Assembly (NCBI RefSeq): GCF_013283855.1
Contig: NZ_CP054056.1
Location: 868,001 to 932,000 of the forward strand
DNA from: Aquiluna borgnonia
GTDB lineage: Bacteria > Actinomycetota > Actinomycetes > Actinomycetales > Microbacteriaceae
Length of the DNA: 64,000 bases
Direction of reading: 5' to 3'
The position numbers were made by a program, and so were the translations under genes. The notes under the pieces were generated by a model. It had not been told where the DNA came from. It did no database searches and saw only the letters and a program-made list of their open reading frames with translations. Below are positions 19,736 through 27,859 of the stretch, piece after piece. How positions within the stretch are numbered: the stretch's first letter is position 1; each line of letters starts with the position of its first letter.

Positions 19736-21418
19736 TTAGGCAGGGCGGGAGGAGTGCACAACGATTGGGATGATCATTGGCTTTCTGCGGTGAGCTTTGG
19801 CAACCCAACCGCCGATTGTGCGCCGAATCACCTGCTGCATCGTGTAGGTATCGCGAATACCCTCTCGAGCCGCAGCCGCAAGGGCCTTTTGAATTTCCGG
19901 AAGGATGTCGTCAAAGACGTGGTCCTCCTCGGCGTAGGCCCTAGCTCTAATCTCCGGCCCCTCGACCACTAAACCTGTCTTGGGATCAATGACGGCAAAG
20001 ATCGAGATGAAGCCCTCGGCCGCCAGAATCCTGCGGTCCTTTAAATCTTCATCGGTGATCTTTCCCACGGTCTTGCCGTCGACGTAGAGCATGTCGCACT
20101 TGACCTGCCCGACCACCTTCGCCACCCCAGCGGCCAGGTCTATGACTGCTCCATCCTGAACCACCAGAACCTGCTCCGAGGGGACCCCGGTCTGAATAGC
20201 AAGCTTTGCATTGGCATGGAGGTGCCTAGACTCCCCATGAATTGGAAACACGTTCTTGGGCTTCAAGATGTTGTAGCAGTAGAGCAGCTCCCCCGCCGCT
20301 GCGTGGCCCGAAACGTGCACCTTTGCATTTCCCTTGTGCACCACGTTGGCGCCTAGTCGAACCAGGCCGTCAATCACTCGGTAGACCGCATTTTCGTTTC
20401 CCGGGATTAGAGAAGAGGCCAATAGGACCGTATCCCCCTCGCCGATCACAATTCGATGATCCTGATTGGCAATTCTCGAGAGGACCGCCATGGGCTCTCC
20501 TTGGCTACCGGTGGACATCAAAACAATCCGATCATCAGGAAGCTCATCAATGTCATTTAGGTCAACGATCAGACCCTCGGGGACGCGAAGATAACCGAGC
20601 TCCGATGCGATGCCCATGTTGCGAACCATGCTGCGACCGACAAAAACCACCCGGCGACGATTAGCGTGAGCGGCATCTAGTACCTGTTGCACGCGGTGAA
20701 CGTGTGAGGAGAACGAGGCGACGACAACCTTGCCCGGAGTTTTACTGATGACGCTCTCGATTACCGGGCCAATGTCGCGCTCCAACGGGGTAAAGCCCGG
20801 GACATCGGCATTGGTGCTGTCGACCATGAACAGGTCAAGGCCCTCCTGGCCAATCTTGGCGAATGCCCTAAGGTCGGTAAGTCGCCCATCAAGTGGTAGC
20901 TGGTCCATTTTGAAATCACCGGTGGCCAACACGGTTCCTGCCGAGCTTCTAATGATGACCGCGAGTGAGTCTGGAATCGAGTGATTTACTGCGACAAATT
21001 CAAGTTCGAATGGGCCGAGGCGCTCAACCTGACCCTCCTTCACCGTGTGGGTGAAAGGGGTAATTCGATGCTCTTTGAGTTTTGCCTCAGCCAACGCAAG
21101 GGTGAGCTTGCTTCCGAGGATTGGCAAGTCTTTGCGCATCCCCAAAAGGTACGGCACCCCACCGATGTGGTCCTCGTGACCGTGAGTTAGGACTACGCCA
21201 ACGACGCGGTCCAGCTTGTCCTCTAGGTAGTTCAGGTCAGGAAGGATTAGGTCCACGCCGGGCTGGGTTTCCTCCGGAAACAGCACACCGCAATCCAGCA
21301 CCAGAATTTGCGAATTAATTTCAAACACGGTCATGTTTCGACCGATCTCCCCAATTCCGCCGAGGGGAATGATTCTCAGGACATCCGGCCTGAGGCTCGG
21401 TGGTGCTTTCAACTCCAC
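19736..21418 (-). CDS. rnj: Ribonuclease J
   Basis: Metallo-beta-lactamase/beta-CASP nuclease of 560 residues with endo- and 5'–3' exonuclease activity in mRNA decay and rRNA maturation. Zinc ligands are seen in LTHGHEDHIGGVPYLL, VNHSIPDS and ATGDFKMDQLP; the beta-CASP part contains STGSQGEPMAVLSR and HVSGHAAAGEL. It starts at GTG 21418, overlapping the dapA stop (TAGTG). The dapA–rnj pair is conserved in actinobacteria. Confidence 0.96.
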   Translation of the reverse strand: MELKAPPSLRPDVLRIIPLGGIGEIGRNMTVFEINSQILVLDCGVLFPEETQPGVDLILPDLNYLEDKLDRVVGVVLTHGHEDHIGGVPYLLGMRKDLPILGSKLTLALAEAKLKEHRITPFTHTVKEGQVERLGPFELEFVAVNHSIPDSLAVIIRSSAGTVLATGDFKMDQLPLDGRLTDLRAFAKIGQEGLDLFMVDSTNADVPGFTPLERDIGPVIESVISKTPGKVVVASFSSHVHRVQQVLDAAHANRRRVVFVGRSMVRNMGIASELGYLRVPEGLIVDLNDIDELPDDRIVLMSTGSQGEPMAVLSRIANQDHRIVIGEGDTVLLASSLIPGNENAVYRVIDGLVRLGANVVHKGNAKVHVSGHAAAGELLYCYNILKPKNVFPIHGESRHLHANAKLAIQTGVPSEQVLVVQDGAVIDLAAGVAKVVGQVKCDMLYVDGKTVGKITDEDLKDRRILAAEGFISIFAVIDPKTGLVVEGPEIRARAYAEEDHVFDDILPEIQKALAAAAREGIRDTYTMQQVIRRTIGGWVAKAHRRKPMIIPIVVHSSRPA

Positions 21419-22401
21419 TAGCGAGTGGTTCCAGCTACTTTGGGCAGGGCACCGCCGGCAGCGGCATTTCGGTCTGGGCGGAAGTTATCAAAACTCAAGC
21501 CTGGAACGCTAACCACCTGGTCAATGCCGGATTCGATGGCTGCCGCCTCGTGATCCTCTGGGCCAACCAGTGGCAAGCGAACCCTGGGCGAACCAATTTG
21601 GCCCAGGCCGTGCAGCACATACTTGGCTGCGACCGTCCCGGGAACATGGGTCATGATGGCGCGCTGCAGGGGCTCCAGGGCGTTGTGGACTTTCAGTGCG
21701 GAGTGGAAGTCGTTGGCATTGGTCGCATTCACCATCTCGCGATAGGCGTGCGGAGCGATGTTGGCTGTCACACCGATTAGGCCGGTGGCTCCAATTGAAA
21801 GGTGAGGCAAAACATTGCTGTCATCACCTGAGAAATACATCAGGCCAGTCTCAAGCATCAGGCGCGAAGCCTGAGCGAGGTCACCTTTGGCGTCTTTGAT
21901 CGCAACCACGTTGGGGTGCTTTCCGGCTCGGTGGAAAGTGTCATAAGAAATTGCAACTCCGGTTCGCCCTGGGATGTCGTACAGGATCACCGGAAGATTT
22001 GTTGCATCGGCGATGAGCCTGAAGTGAGTCAGGATTCCGGCCTGCGTCGGCTTGTTGTAGTAGGGAGTGACAATCATGACACCGTCGGCTCCCGCTTTTT
22101 CACTGGCCTTGTAGAGCTGAATTGCGTGTGCAGTCTCGTTGGAGCCACCGCCGGTAATGATCTTGGCGCGGCCACCAGATACCGACTTGCCCACCTCGAC
22201 GAGCTTTATCTTTTCCGCATCGGTCAGCGTAGAGGTCTCTCCGGTAGTGCCGGTGACGACAACGCCGTCGGCACCGTTGGAAATCACGTAGTCGATGTGA
22301 CGCTCCGTGGCATCCCAATCAACCTCGCCCTCGGGGGTCATGGGGGTCACCAGAGCGACCAGTACCTGACCAAATAAATCTCGCTGTTGCACCATTCCCA
22401 T
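21418..22401 (-). CDS. dapA: 4-hydroxy-tetrahydrodipicolinate synthase
   Basis: First committed enzyme of diaminopimelate/lysine synthesis, 327 residues, a (beta/alpha)8 aldolase. Signature GTTGETSTLTDAEKI, the proton-relay Tyr in ILYDIPGRTG and the Schiff-base Lys in VVAIKDAKGDL. ATG 22401 is only 48 bases from the divergent SulP gene, so both promoters lie in that gap. Also possible is the later ATG at 22395. Confidence 0.95.
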   Translation of the reverse strand: MGMVQQRDLFGQVLVALVTPMTPEGEVDWDATERHIDYVISNGADGVVVTGTTGETSTLTDAEKIKLVEVGKSVSGGRAKIITGGGSNETAHAIQLYKASEKAGADGVMIVTPYYNKPTQAGILTHFRLIADATNLPVILYDIPGRTGVAISYDTFHRAGKHPNVVAIKDAKGDLAQASRLMLETGLMYFSGDDSNVLPHLSIGATGLIGVTANIAPHAYREMVNATNANDFHSALKVHNALEPLQRAIMTHVPGTVAAKYVLHGLGQIGSPRVRLPLVGPEDHEAAAIESGIDQVVSVPGLSFDNFRPDRNAAAGGALPKVAGTTR

Positions 22402-22449
22402 AGCCTACCTGCCGACTCAAATACTTAGAAAGGAGTAGCCTTTTGATTC

Positions 22450-23703
22450 ATGCGCCAAAGACGGTCAGTAAAGCCCTGGACCGCGCACACCATTCGAAAT
22501 TTACTGGCAGGTCTCACAGTCGCCGTAGTGGCCCTTCCGTTGGCTCTGGCATTCGGAATAGGTTCAGGATTGGGTGCAGAAGCAGGTCTAGTTACAGCAA
22601 TAGTCGCGGGCGTGCTGGCTGCAGCATTCGGGGGAAGTAAGTATCAGGTCTCTGGGCCTACCGGCGCCATGACTGTCATATTGATTCCAATTGTTGCCAG
22701 CTATGGCCCGGCAGCAGTGCTGCAAATAGGCCTGATGGCCGCTGGATTCTTGATTATTGCTGCAGCCCTGAGGCTCGGGAAACACATTCATCGCCTTCCC
22801 ACCTCTTTGATTGAAGGCTTCACTGCCGGCATCGCAATCGTGATTGCCCTGCAGCAGGTTGCCTTTGTCCTCGGCGTTGAACTGGAAGCGAATCAGCACA
22901 TCTGGGAATCGGTGGTCGTTGAGGTGCGAACCTGGCTCGAGCAACCAGAGCCAACCGCTCTCTTGCTTGGAACACTGGTCGTTGTAGTCAATATTTTTGG
23001 GGCGAACCGTTGGCCCAAACTCCCTCTCGCGCTAATTTCAGTTTCAATGGCCACACTGGTGACTCAAGCCTTAGGTCTTGAGATGCAGCAAATCGGAGAA
23101 CTACCAAGCGGGCTTGGCAGCCCGAATTTTGACTTTTTGACCTCAGGTAACTGGCTCAACCTTTTACTACCGGCCCTTGCAGTCGCCTTCCTGGCGGGCC
23201 TGGAGGGTTTGCTTTCGGCAAAAATTGCAGATCGGCTGGCTCGAGACGATTCGCACAACCCAGATAGAGAACTGCTTGGGCAGGGTCTGGCAAACATTGC
23301 GGTCCCGTTTTTTGGCGGGGTTCCCGCAACCGCGGCGCTGGCGAGAACGGCCGTGAATGTTAGAGCGGGTGCGACCAGCCGAGTCGCCGCGGTGAGCCAC
23401 GGGATATTTCTTCTGATTTTTGTGCTGTTGCTATCCGAGTGGATTTCGCTGATTCCACTGGCAGCTCTGGGCGGAGTGCTGATAGCCACCGCCTACCACA
23501 TGGTCCGAATTGAAGAGCTGGTAACTACAGCAAGGACTTCCCGGCTCGACGGGTTTGTGCTGGTGACAACACTCGTCGCCACTGTGATGCTGGATCTCAT
23601 CAGCGCACTCGCGATTGGGCTGGTCCTCTACCTGAGCCTAAGAAAAACCAAGCTCAGCGAGCGAAAAATTCCAATTGACTTCGAAGAGACCCTCGGGGAC
23701 TAA
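22450..23703 (+). CDS. SulP-family anion transporter without STAS domain
   Basis: Integral membrane transporter of 417 residues, probably for sulfate, bicarbonate or another anion. The SulP signature region is visible (VALPLALAFGIGSGLGAEAG, then YQVSGPTGAMTV), with ten or more hydrophobic segments and the conserved VPFFGGVPATAALARTAVN. The protein stops right after the last membrane segment, so the cytoplasmic STAS domain found in most SulP proteins is missing. AAAGGAG lies 14 bases before the ATG, further than usual; no other in-frame start precedes it. It ends four bases inside thyX. Confidence 0.87.
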   Translation: MRQRRSVKPWTAHTIRNLLAGLTVAVVALPLALAFGIGSGLGAEAGLVTAIVAGVLAAAFGGSKYQVSGPTGAMTVILIPIVASYGPAAVLQIGLMAAGFLIIAAALRLGKHIHRLPTSLIEGFTAGIAIVIALQQVAFVLGVELEANQHIWESVVVEVRTWLEQPEPTALLLGTLVVVVNIFGANRWPKLPLALISVSMATLVTQALGLEMQQIGELPSGLGSPNFDFLTSGNWLNLLLPALAVAFLAGLEGLLSAKIADRLARDDSHNPDRELLGQGLANIAVPFFGGVPATAALARTAVNVRAGATSRVAAVSHGIFLLIFVLLLSEWISLIPLAALGGVLIATAYHMVRIEELVTTARTSRLDGFVLVTTLVATVMLDLISALAIGLVLYLSLRKTKLSERKIPIDFEETLGD

Positions 23704-24428
23704 GGGGCGACGCGACCGTTTGCGTTGAAGGATTCGTAGGTTAGCGGCATTAGCTCGGCCCAGTAGGTTTCCATCTGCTCCGCAACCATCTCGATCTCTC
23801 GCTGCGGGAACGACGGGAAATGGGTGCCCTCGCGCTGGGTTCGCAGCGATAGGAAATTCATCAGTGCCCTGGCGTTCATGGTGACATACATGCTCGAGTA
23901 AATGTTCAGTGGAAGCACAATTCGCGCCACCTCACGTGCCACGCCGGCCTCCAGCATCCGCTGGTAGGCCTCATAAGCCGACCGGGTGACCGCCATGGTC
24001 TCTTGCTGCACAAGTGCAGTCTGTTCTGCGGTGCCGTCCTGAAACTCGTAGTGACCGGGCTTTCCAACCTGAATCAGCTTGCGCTCAGGACCCGGGACAT
24101 AAAAGACAGGCCGCAGCTCACGGTAGCGGCCAGACTCCTCGTTGTATGAGGCGATACGGTGCCGCATGAACTCGCGAAATACAAAAATTGGCGCCTGAAC
24201 ATAAAAGGTCAGCGAGGTGTGCTCAAACGGTGATCCGTGACGATCGCGCATCAGATAGTTGATCAAACCCTTGTCGCGCTTGAGGGTGTCAGCGTCGGCA
24301 GCCCTGGCAGATTCCAGCGTCTGCTCTCCCTGGGTTGATACCCGAGCGGCGAATAAGACATCCGCGTCGTTTGCCGAAGCCTTGATTAGCTCGACGGTCA
24401 TCTCTGATCTGAATTCGATTTCGCTCAC
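23700..24428 (-). CDS. thyX: Flavin-dependent thymidylate synthase
   Basis: Makes dTMP from dUMP using FAD and methylene-tetrahydrofolate, 242 residues. The ThyX motif RHRIASYNEESGRY is intact, followed by SLRTQREGTHFPS near the C-terminus. The frame opens at 24479, but GTG 24428 (SEIEFRSEM) gives the family's usual beginning; ATG 24401 is an alternative. No thyA lies in the window. It is divergent from the thioredoxin gene. Confidence 0.95.
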   Translation of the reverse strand: MSEIEFRSEMTVELIKASANDADVLFAARVSTQGEQTLESARAADADTLKRDKGLINYLMRDRHGSPFEHTSLTFYVQAPIFVFREFMRHRIASYNEESGRYRELRPVFYVPGPERKLIQVGKPGHYEFQDGTAEQTALVQQETMAVTRSAYEAYQRMLEAGVAREVARIVLPLNIYSSMYVTMNARALMNFLSLRTQREGTHFPSFPQREIEMVAEQMETYWAELMPLTYESFNANGRVAP

Positions 24429-24503
24429 AGTGCTAAAGCCTAGAGCAGGCAAAAAGTAAAAAAGCGCAACACTCCGCAACGGCAGGGGTCGATGACTTAG
24501 CCT

Positions 24504-24953
24504 TTGGGAGTGGAAATTTCAGGGATCTGGCTTGTGGCAGCTTTAGTGGGCTTCGCAACCCTGACTGGCCTGCTATTTCGCTCCTTTCAGGGGAAGGGAC
24601 GAACCGTTGAATCCGCTGAGCAAATTGACCTGGCCCGTCTCGGGGCCCAAAAAAATGGTTTCCCCGTCGAGCAACTTGGGAAAAAAGCAACTCTGCTGCA
24701 ATTTTCAACTGAGTACTGCGGCCAATGCCCAGGAGTGAGACGGGCACTATCACAGCTGGAGTATCGAATTGGAGGGGTGCTGCACGCCGAGGTGGATATC
24801 ACTGAACGCCTCGACCTAGCAGCACACTTCAAAGTGTCACAAACCCCTACGGTCTTTATCCTTGACCCCAAGGGGAAAATAAGATTTAGGGTTTCCGGGG
24901 TTCCCAAGCCCGGCATTATTCAGCAGGAACTGGCAAAACTAGGAGCAAAATGA
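24504..24953 (+). CDS. Membrane-anchored thioredoxin-like protein
   Basis: A 149-residue protein with one N-terminal membrane segment (about residues 6–26) and a thioredoxin fold. The active site is YCGQCPG rather than CGPC, and the cis-proline is in QTPTVF. The start could be TTG 24504 or GTG 24510; no good ribosome binding site is seen. Its stop overlaps the start of the DUF4395 gene by four bases. Such thioredoxin–DUF4395 pairs are common in actinobacteria and suggest a redox partnership at the membrane, with the substrate unknown. Confidence 0.82.
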   Translation: MGVEISGIWLVAALVGFATLTGLLFRSFQGKGRTVESAEQIDLARLGAQKNGFPVEQLGKKATLLQFSTEYCGQCPGVRRALSQLEYRIGGVLHAEVDITERLDLAAHFKVSQTPTVFILDPKGKIRFRVSGVPKPGIIQQELAKLGAK

Positions 24954-25399
24954 GCAACAACCTGATAGACCCCCGTGGCCCAAGATTCGGAGCGGCCATC
25001 ACCAGCGTGATTTCGCTGACAGCCTTCTTCCTGGCGACCTCAGTTTTTGGAGGACCGCAAATCGCCTACTGGCTAATCCTGCTGCTAACCGTTCTTTTTA
25101 GCTGGAGCGTAATTTCGCCACCCACCCACCCTTACGCCAGCATCTTCAAATCACTCGTTCGACCCAGACTCCGCCCTCCAATTGAGTTGGAAGATCCGCG
25201 CCCCCCGCAGTTTGCCCAAAAGGTTGGACTGGGCTTCGCCCTGTTTGGAACGCTAGGTGGAATTGTGTTCGGTGGCTGGGCCATCACTCTGAGCGCGGGC
25301 TTCATTTTTGTTGCGGCGTTTCTGAACGCAGCTTTCAACTTCTGCTTAGGCTGCCAGATGTATTTAGGGCTTAGAAGGGTCGGCATTCTCAAAAAGTGA
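24950..25399 (+). CDS. DUF4395 membrane protein
   Basis: A 149-residue membrane protein of the DUF4395 family with four membrane segments, in the order of two N-terminal (VISLTAFFLATSVFGG and WLILLLTVLFSW) and two C-terminal. The family marker NFCLGC (a CxxC pair) sits near the C-terminus, and DPRGPRFGAAIT opens the protein. It is coupled to the thioredoxin-like gene (ATGA). The last 36 bases overlap the convergent TPR gene. Function unknown; the CxxC next to a thioredoxin suggests electron transfer across the membrane. Confidence 0.85.
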   Translation: MSNNLIDPRGPRFGAAITSVISLTAFFLATSVFGGPQIAYWLILLLTVLFSWSVISPPTHPYASIFKSLVRPRLRPPIELEDPRPPQFAQKVGLGFALFGTLGGIVFGGWAITLSAGFIFVAAFLNAAFNFCLGCQMYLGLRRVGILKK

Positions 25400-25807
25400 G
25401 ATGGCCTTGCGAATTGACTTTCTAGCTAATTTGCGATCGCCCACCGCTTCGTGTGCCTCTCCGAGGCGGAACCAGAGCTGCCAGTCGCCAAGGTTTAACC
25501 CAACAGCTTCCTTGATTCTCTGAAACTCTCGCTCGGCGCTCTCTTTGGTTGCCCTACCGCTGGGCCTAAGCTCTAGCTCCAGCGGCGGTAGCTGATTCAA
25601 CCTGGAGAGTTTTTGAGCGGCTAGGCCGAAGCGAATTTCAATCAGGATTGCCCAAATGGCAAATCCGGGCAAAACCAGCATTGCAGCGCCCATCGCTTTC
25701 GCCACCCAATTTGGATCAAGCAGCAGCAAGACACCTTTTTGTCCAAGCAGCAGGGCATAAAGCCCCGCAAATAACGCCATGACGCCAACCCAGATTTTTG
25801 TGGACAC
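25364..25807 (-). CDS. Membrane protein with TPR-like C-terminal domain
   Basis: A 147-residue protein of unknown function. Two membrane segments (about 6–25 and 36–58) are followed by a cytoplasmic part with one or two tetratricopeptide-like helices (NLGDWQLWFRLGEAHEAVGD). It starts at GTG 25807, overlapping the dapB stop by one base, so it is translated after dapB. The C-terminal 11 codons overlap the end of the DUF4395 gene. A similar gene beside dapB occurs in other Microbacteriaceae, as I recall. Confidence 0.75.
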   Translation of the reverse strand: MSTKIWVGVMALFAGLYALLLGQKGVLLLLDPNWVAKAMGAAMLVLPGFAIWAILIEIRFGLAAQKLSRLNQLPPLELELRPSGRATKESAEREFQRIKEAVGLNLGDWQLWFRLGEAHEAVGDRKLARKSIRKAISLFENADPSKP

Positions 25808-26532
25808 TAACTATTCACAACCTGATCCAAACCAATGGTTAGGCCCTTGGCACCAACCGCGAACTCCAAAGCCAACCGAATGCCGTTCGAGTAGGCGCGA
25901 TGCGTCAAGACATTGTGCGAGATTGTGAGGGTCTCATCCGATGCACCGAATACCACGTCTTGCTTGGCAGAAATTCCAGCCAGTCGCACCGAATGAATCG
26001 GAACTCCAGCAATCACCTCTCCCCTGGCAGCCTGGTCAACGCCGGGAATCAACCGTGATGGAAGCCCCTGTCGAGCATGAGCAATCTGCTCGGCGGTGCG
26101 AACGGCAGTTCCCGAAGGTGAGTCAACTTTTCCGGCGTGGTGGGCCTCGATAATTTCCACCTGGTCGAAGTACTTCGCTGCCATTGCAGCAAACTGCGTA
26201 CCGAGCATTGAACCTATTGAGAAATTGGGGATTACCACTGCGGCTGCCTCAGGGTTTACGGAGAGCAGTTTCTTCACTTCCATCAGTTTCAACTCAGACC
26301 ACCCGGAAGTGCCAACCACAACCTTCATTCCACTGGAAATCGCAAATTCCACCACCGTAGGGCTCACCTCTGGAAGCGTGAAGTCAATCACAACGTCTGC
26401 GCCGAGCATCTGATCAAGACTCGATGAGGAATTGAGGGCGGAGTGAAGCTTCAGGTTTGCATCCGCATCAATAAGTTCAAGGGCAAGCTGGCCCATTCGG
26501 CCGGTGGCTCCGACAACGGATACGGAAATCAT
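25807..26532 (-). CDS. dapB: 4-hydroxy-tetrahydrodipicolinate reductase
   Basis: Second enzyme of the diaminopimelate branch, 241 residues, NAD(P)H dependent. The nucleotide loop is VVGATGRMGQ, and the substrate/catalytic motif is EIIEAHHAGKVDSPSGTA. The frame is open to 26589 but alignment to the family starts at ISVSVVGATG, giving ATG 26532, 13 bases after the protease stop. Confidence 0.95.
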   Translation of the reverse strand: MISVSVVGATGRMGQLALELIDADANLKLHSALNSSSSLDQMLGADVVIDFTLPEVSPTVVEFAISSGMKVVVGTSGWSELKLMEVKKLLSVNPEAAAVVIPNFSIGSMLGTQFAAMAAKYFDQVEIIEAHHAGKVDSPSGTAVRTAEQIAHARQGLPSRLIPGVDQAARGEVIAGVPIHSVRLAGISAKQDVVFGASDETLTISHNVLTHRAYSNGIRLALEFAVGAKGLTIGLDQVVNS

Positions 26533-26545
26533 GCTGATAAACCTA

Positions 26546-27856
26546 TCAAGCCAGAGCTTCAAGTGACTCGAGACCCTCGCCGACTGCAATTAGTGAGCTT
26601 GGGCTGGAGAGGATATCCTGAGCGACCTGCTGAATCTGGTCCAAAGTCACCGACCTAAAGCGTTCCATAACCTCGCCAACAGAAAGGTATTCGCCTGTTC
26701 CAATTTCTGCGGAGAGCAATCGATTCATTCTGGCCAGGCTGCTCTCATAGCGCAGTGCTAGACCCCCGGTGATATTGCCAAGTGCTAGGTCGTATTCCGC
26801 CTTGGTTACCCCACCTTGGGCAAGCTCGGTAAAGATCTCCCACATCAGCTTGGTTACTGCCACGGCATTATCAGGTCCGGTTCCTGCATAAATGCCGAAG
26901 TAACCGGCATCTGAGTAACCTTGCTGATAGCTGTAGGTGGAGTAAGCCAAACCGCGCTCCTCGCGAATGCCCTGGTAGAGCCTGGAGGACATGCCGCCTC
27001 CCAAAATGGTATTCATCAAACCAAGTGCGTAGCGGCGCTCATCGTTGCCCCTAATGCTCTGAAAACCAAGTAGCACGTTAGCCTGCGCGACATCCTTTTC
27101 GACCTGGCGGAATTTAACTGAGCTACCTAGGACTGATGGCTCAAGACTTCTTCGCTGCGCTGGGAAAGACCCTGAGAGCCAGCCAGCTCGAGCCAGTTCA
27201 GCCTCCACCAGAGCCACAACCCTCTCGTGGCTCACTCCTCCGGCAACGGTGATAACCAAGTTCTCGGGTCGATAGTGCAGTTTGTAGTGGGCAAATACCG
27301 AATCCCTATCCACCGCATTGATTGTCTGGTTGGTTCCGCCGATTGGCCGGCCGAGCTCATGAGATCCGAGCAGCGCCTCGGCGAGAGCCTCATGGGCAAC
27401 ATCCTCGGGGTCATCCTCGTTCATCGCGAGTTCTTCAAGAATCACGGTTCGCTCGGTTTGAAAGTCCGAATCATCGATGCGTGCAGAGGTAAACATGTCA
27501 GTCAACACATCAAGTGCAAGCGGCAGAGCCGCGTTCTGAACCCTTGCGTAGTAACTGGTGTACTCCTTGGCAGTCGCCGCGTTTGCTGAACCACCAACAG
27601 AGTCAAAAGCTACCGAAATATCCTTTTGCCCCATTCGGGCTGTGCCCTTGAAAAGCAGGTGCTCGAGAAAGTGAGTGGACCCGAAGTGGCCTCCGGTTTC
27701 ATCCCTGGACCCCACTGCGACCGAAGCTGCCACTGCAACCGAAGGTGCGCCGGGCACTTCCTCGGTGAGAATGCGAACACCGCTGGGCAGCACAGAGCGC
27801 GAAACTCTGGCTGCCTCAGCGGTGAACGATAGGGACTTATTCAGTTCGAAGAGCAA
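26546..27856 (-). CDS. M16-family zinc peptidase (PepR/processing-peptidase type)
   Basis: A 436-residue metalloprotease. The inverted zinc motif is HFLEHLLFKGT, with the third ligand glutamate in ILEELAMNEDDPED. The second half is the inactive M16 C-domain, with GGMSSRLYQGIREERGLAYS. In mycobacteria pepR follows gpsI (pnp) in the same way. It starts at TTG 27856, three bases after the pnp stop; no ribosome binding site is obvious, so translation may be coupled to pnp. Confidence 0.92.
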   Translation of the reverse strand: MLFELNKSLSFTAEAARVSRSVLPSGVRILTEEVPGAPSVAVAASVAVGSRDETGGHFGSTHFLEHLLFKGTARMGQKDISVAFDSVGGSANAATAKEYTSYYARVQNAALPLALDVLTDMFTSARIDDSDFQTERTVILEELAMNEDDPEDVAHEALAEALLGSHELGRPIGGTNQTINAVDRDSVFAHYKLHYRPENLVITVAGGVSHERVVALVEAELARAGWLSGSFPAQRRSLEPSVLGSSVKFRQVEKDVAQANVLLGFQSIRGNDERRYALGLMNTILGGGMSSRLYQGIREERGLAYSTYSYQQGYSDAGYFGIYAGTGPDNAVAVTKLMWEIFTELAQGGVTKAEYDLALGNITGGLALRYESSLARMNRLLSAEIGTGEYLSVGEVMERFRSVTLDQIQQVAQDILSSPSSLIAVGEGLESLEALA

Positions 27857-27859
27857 GGC

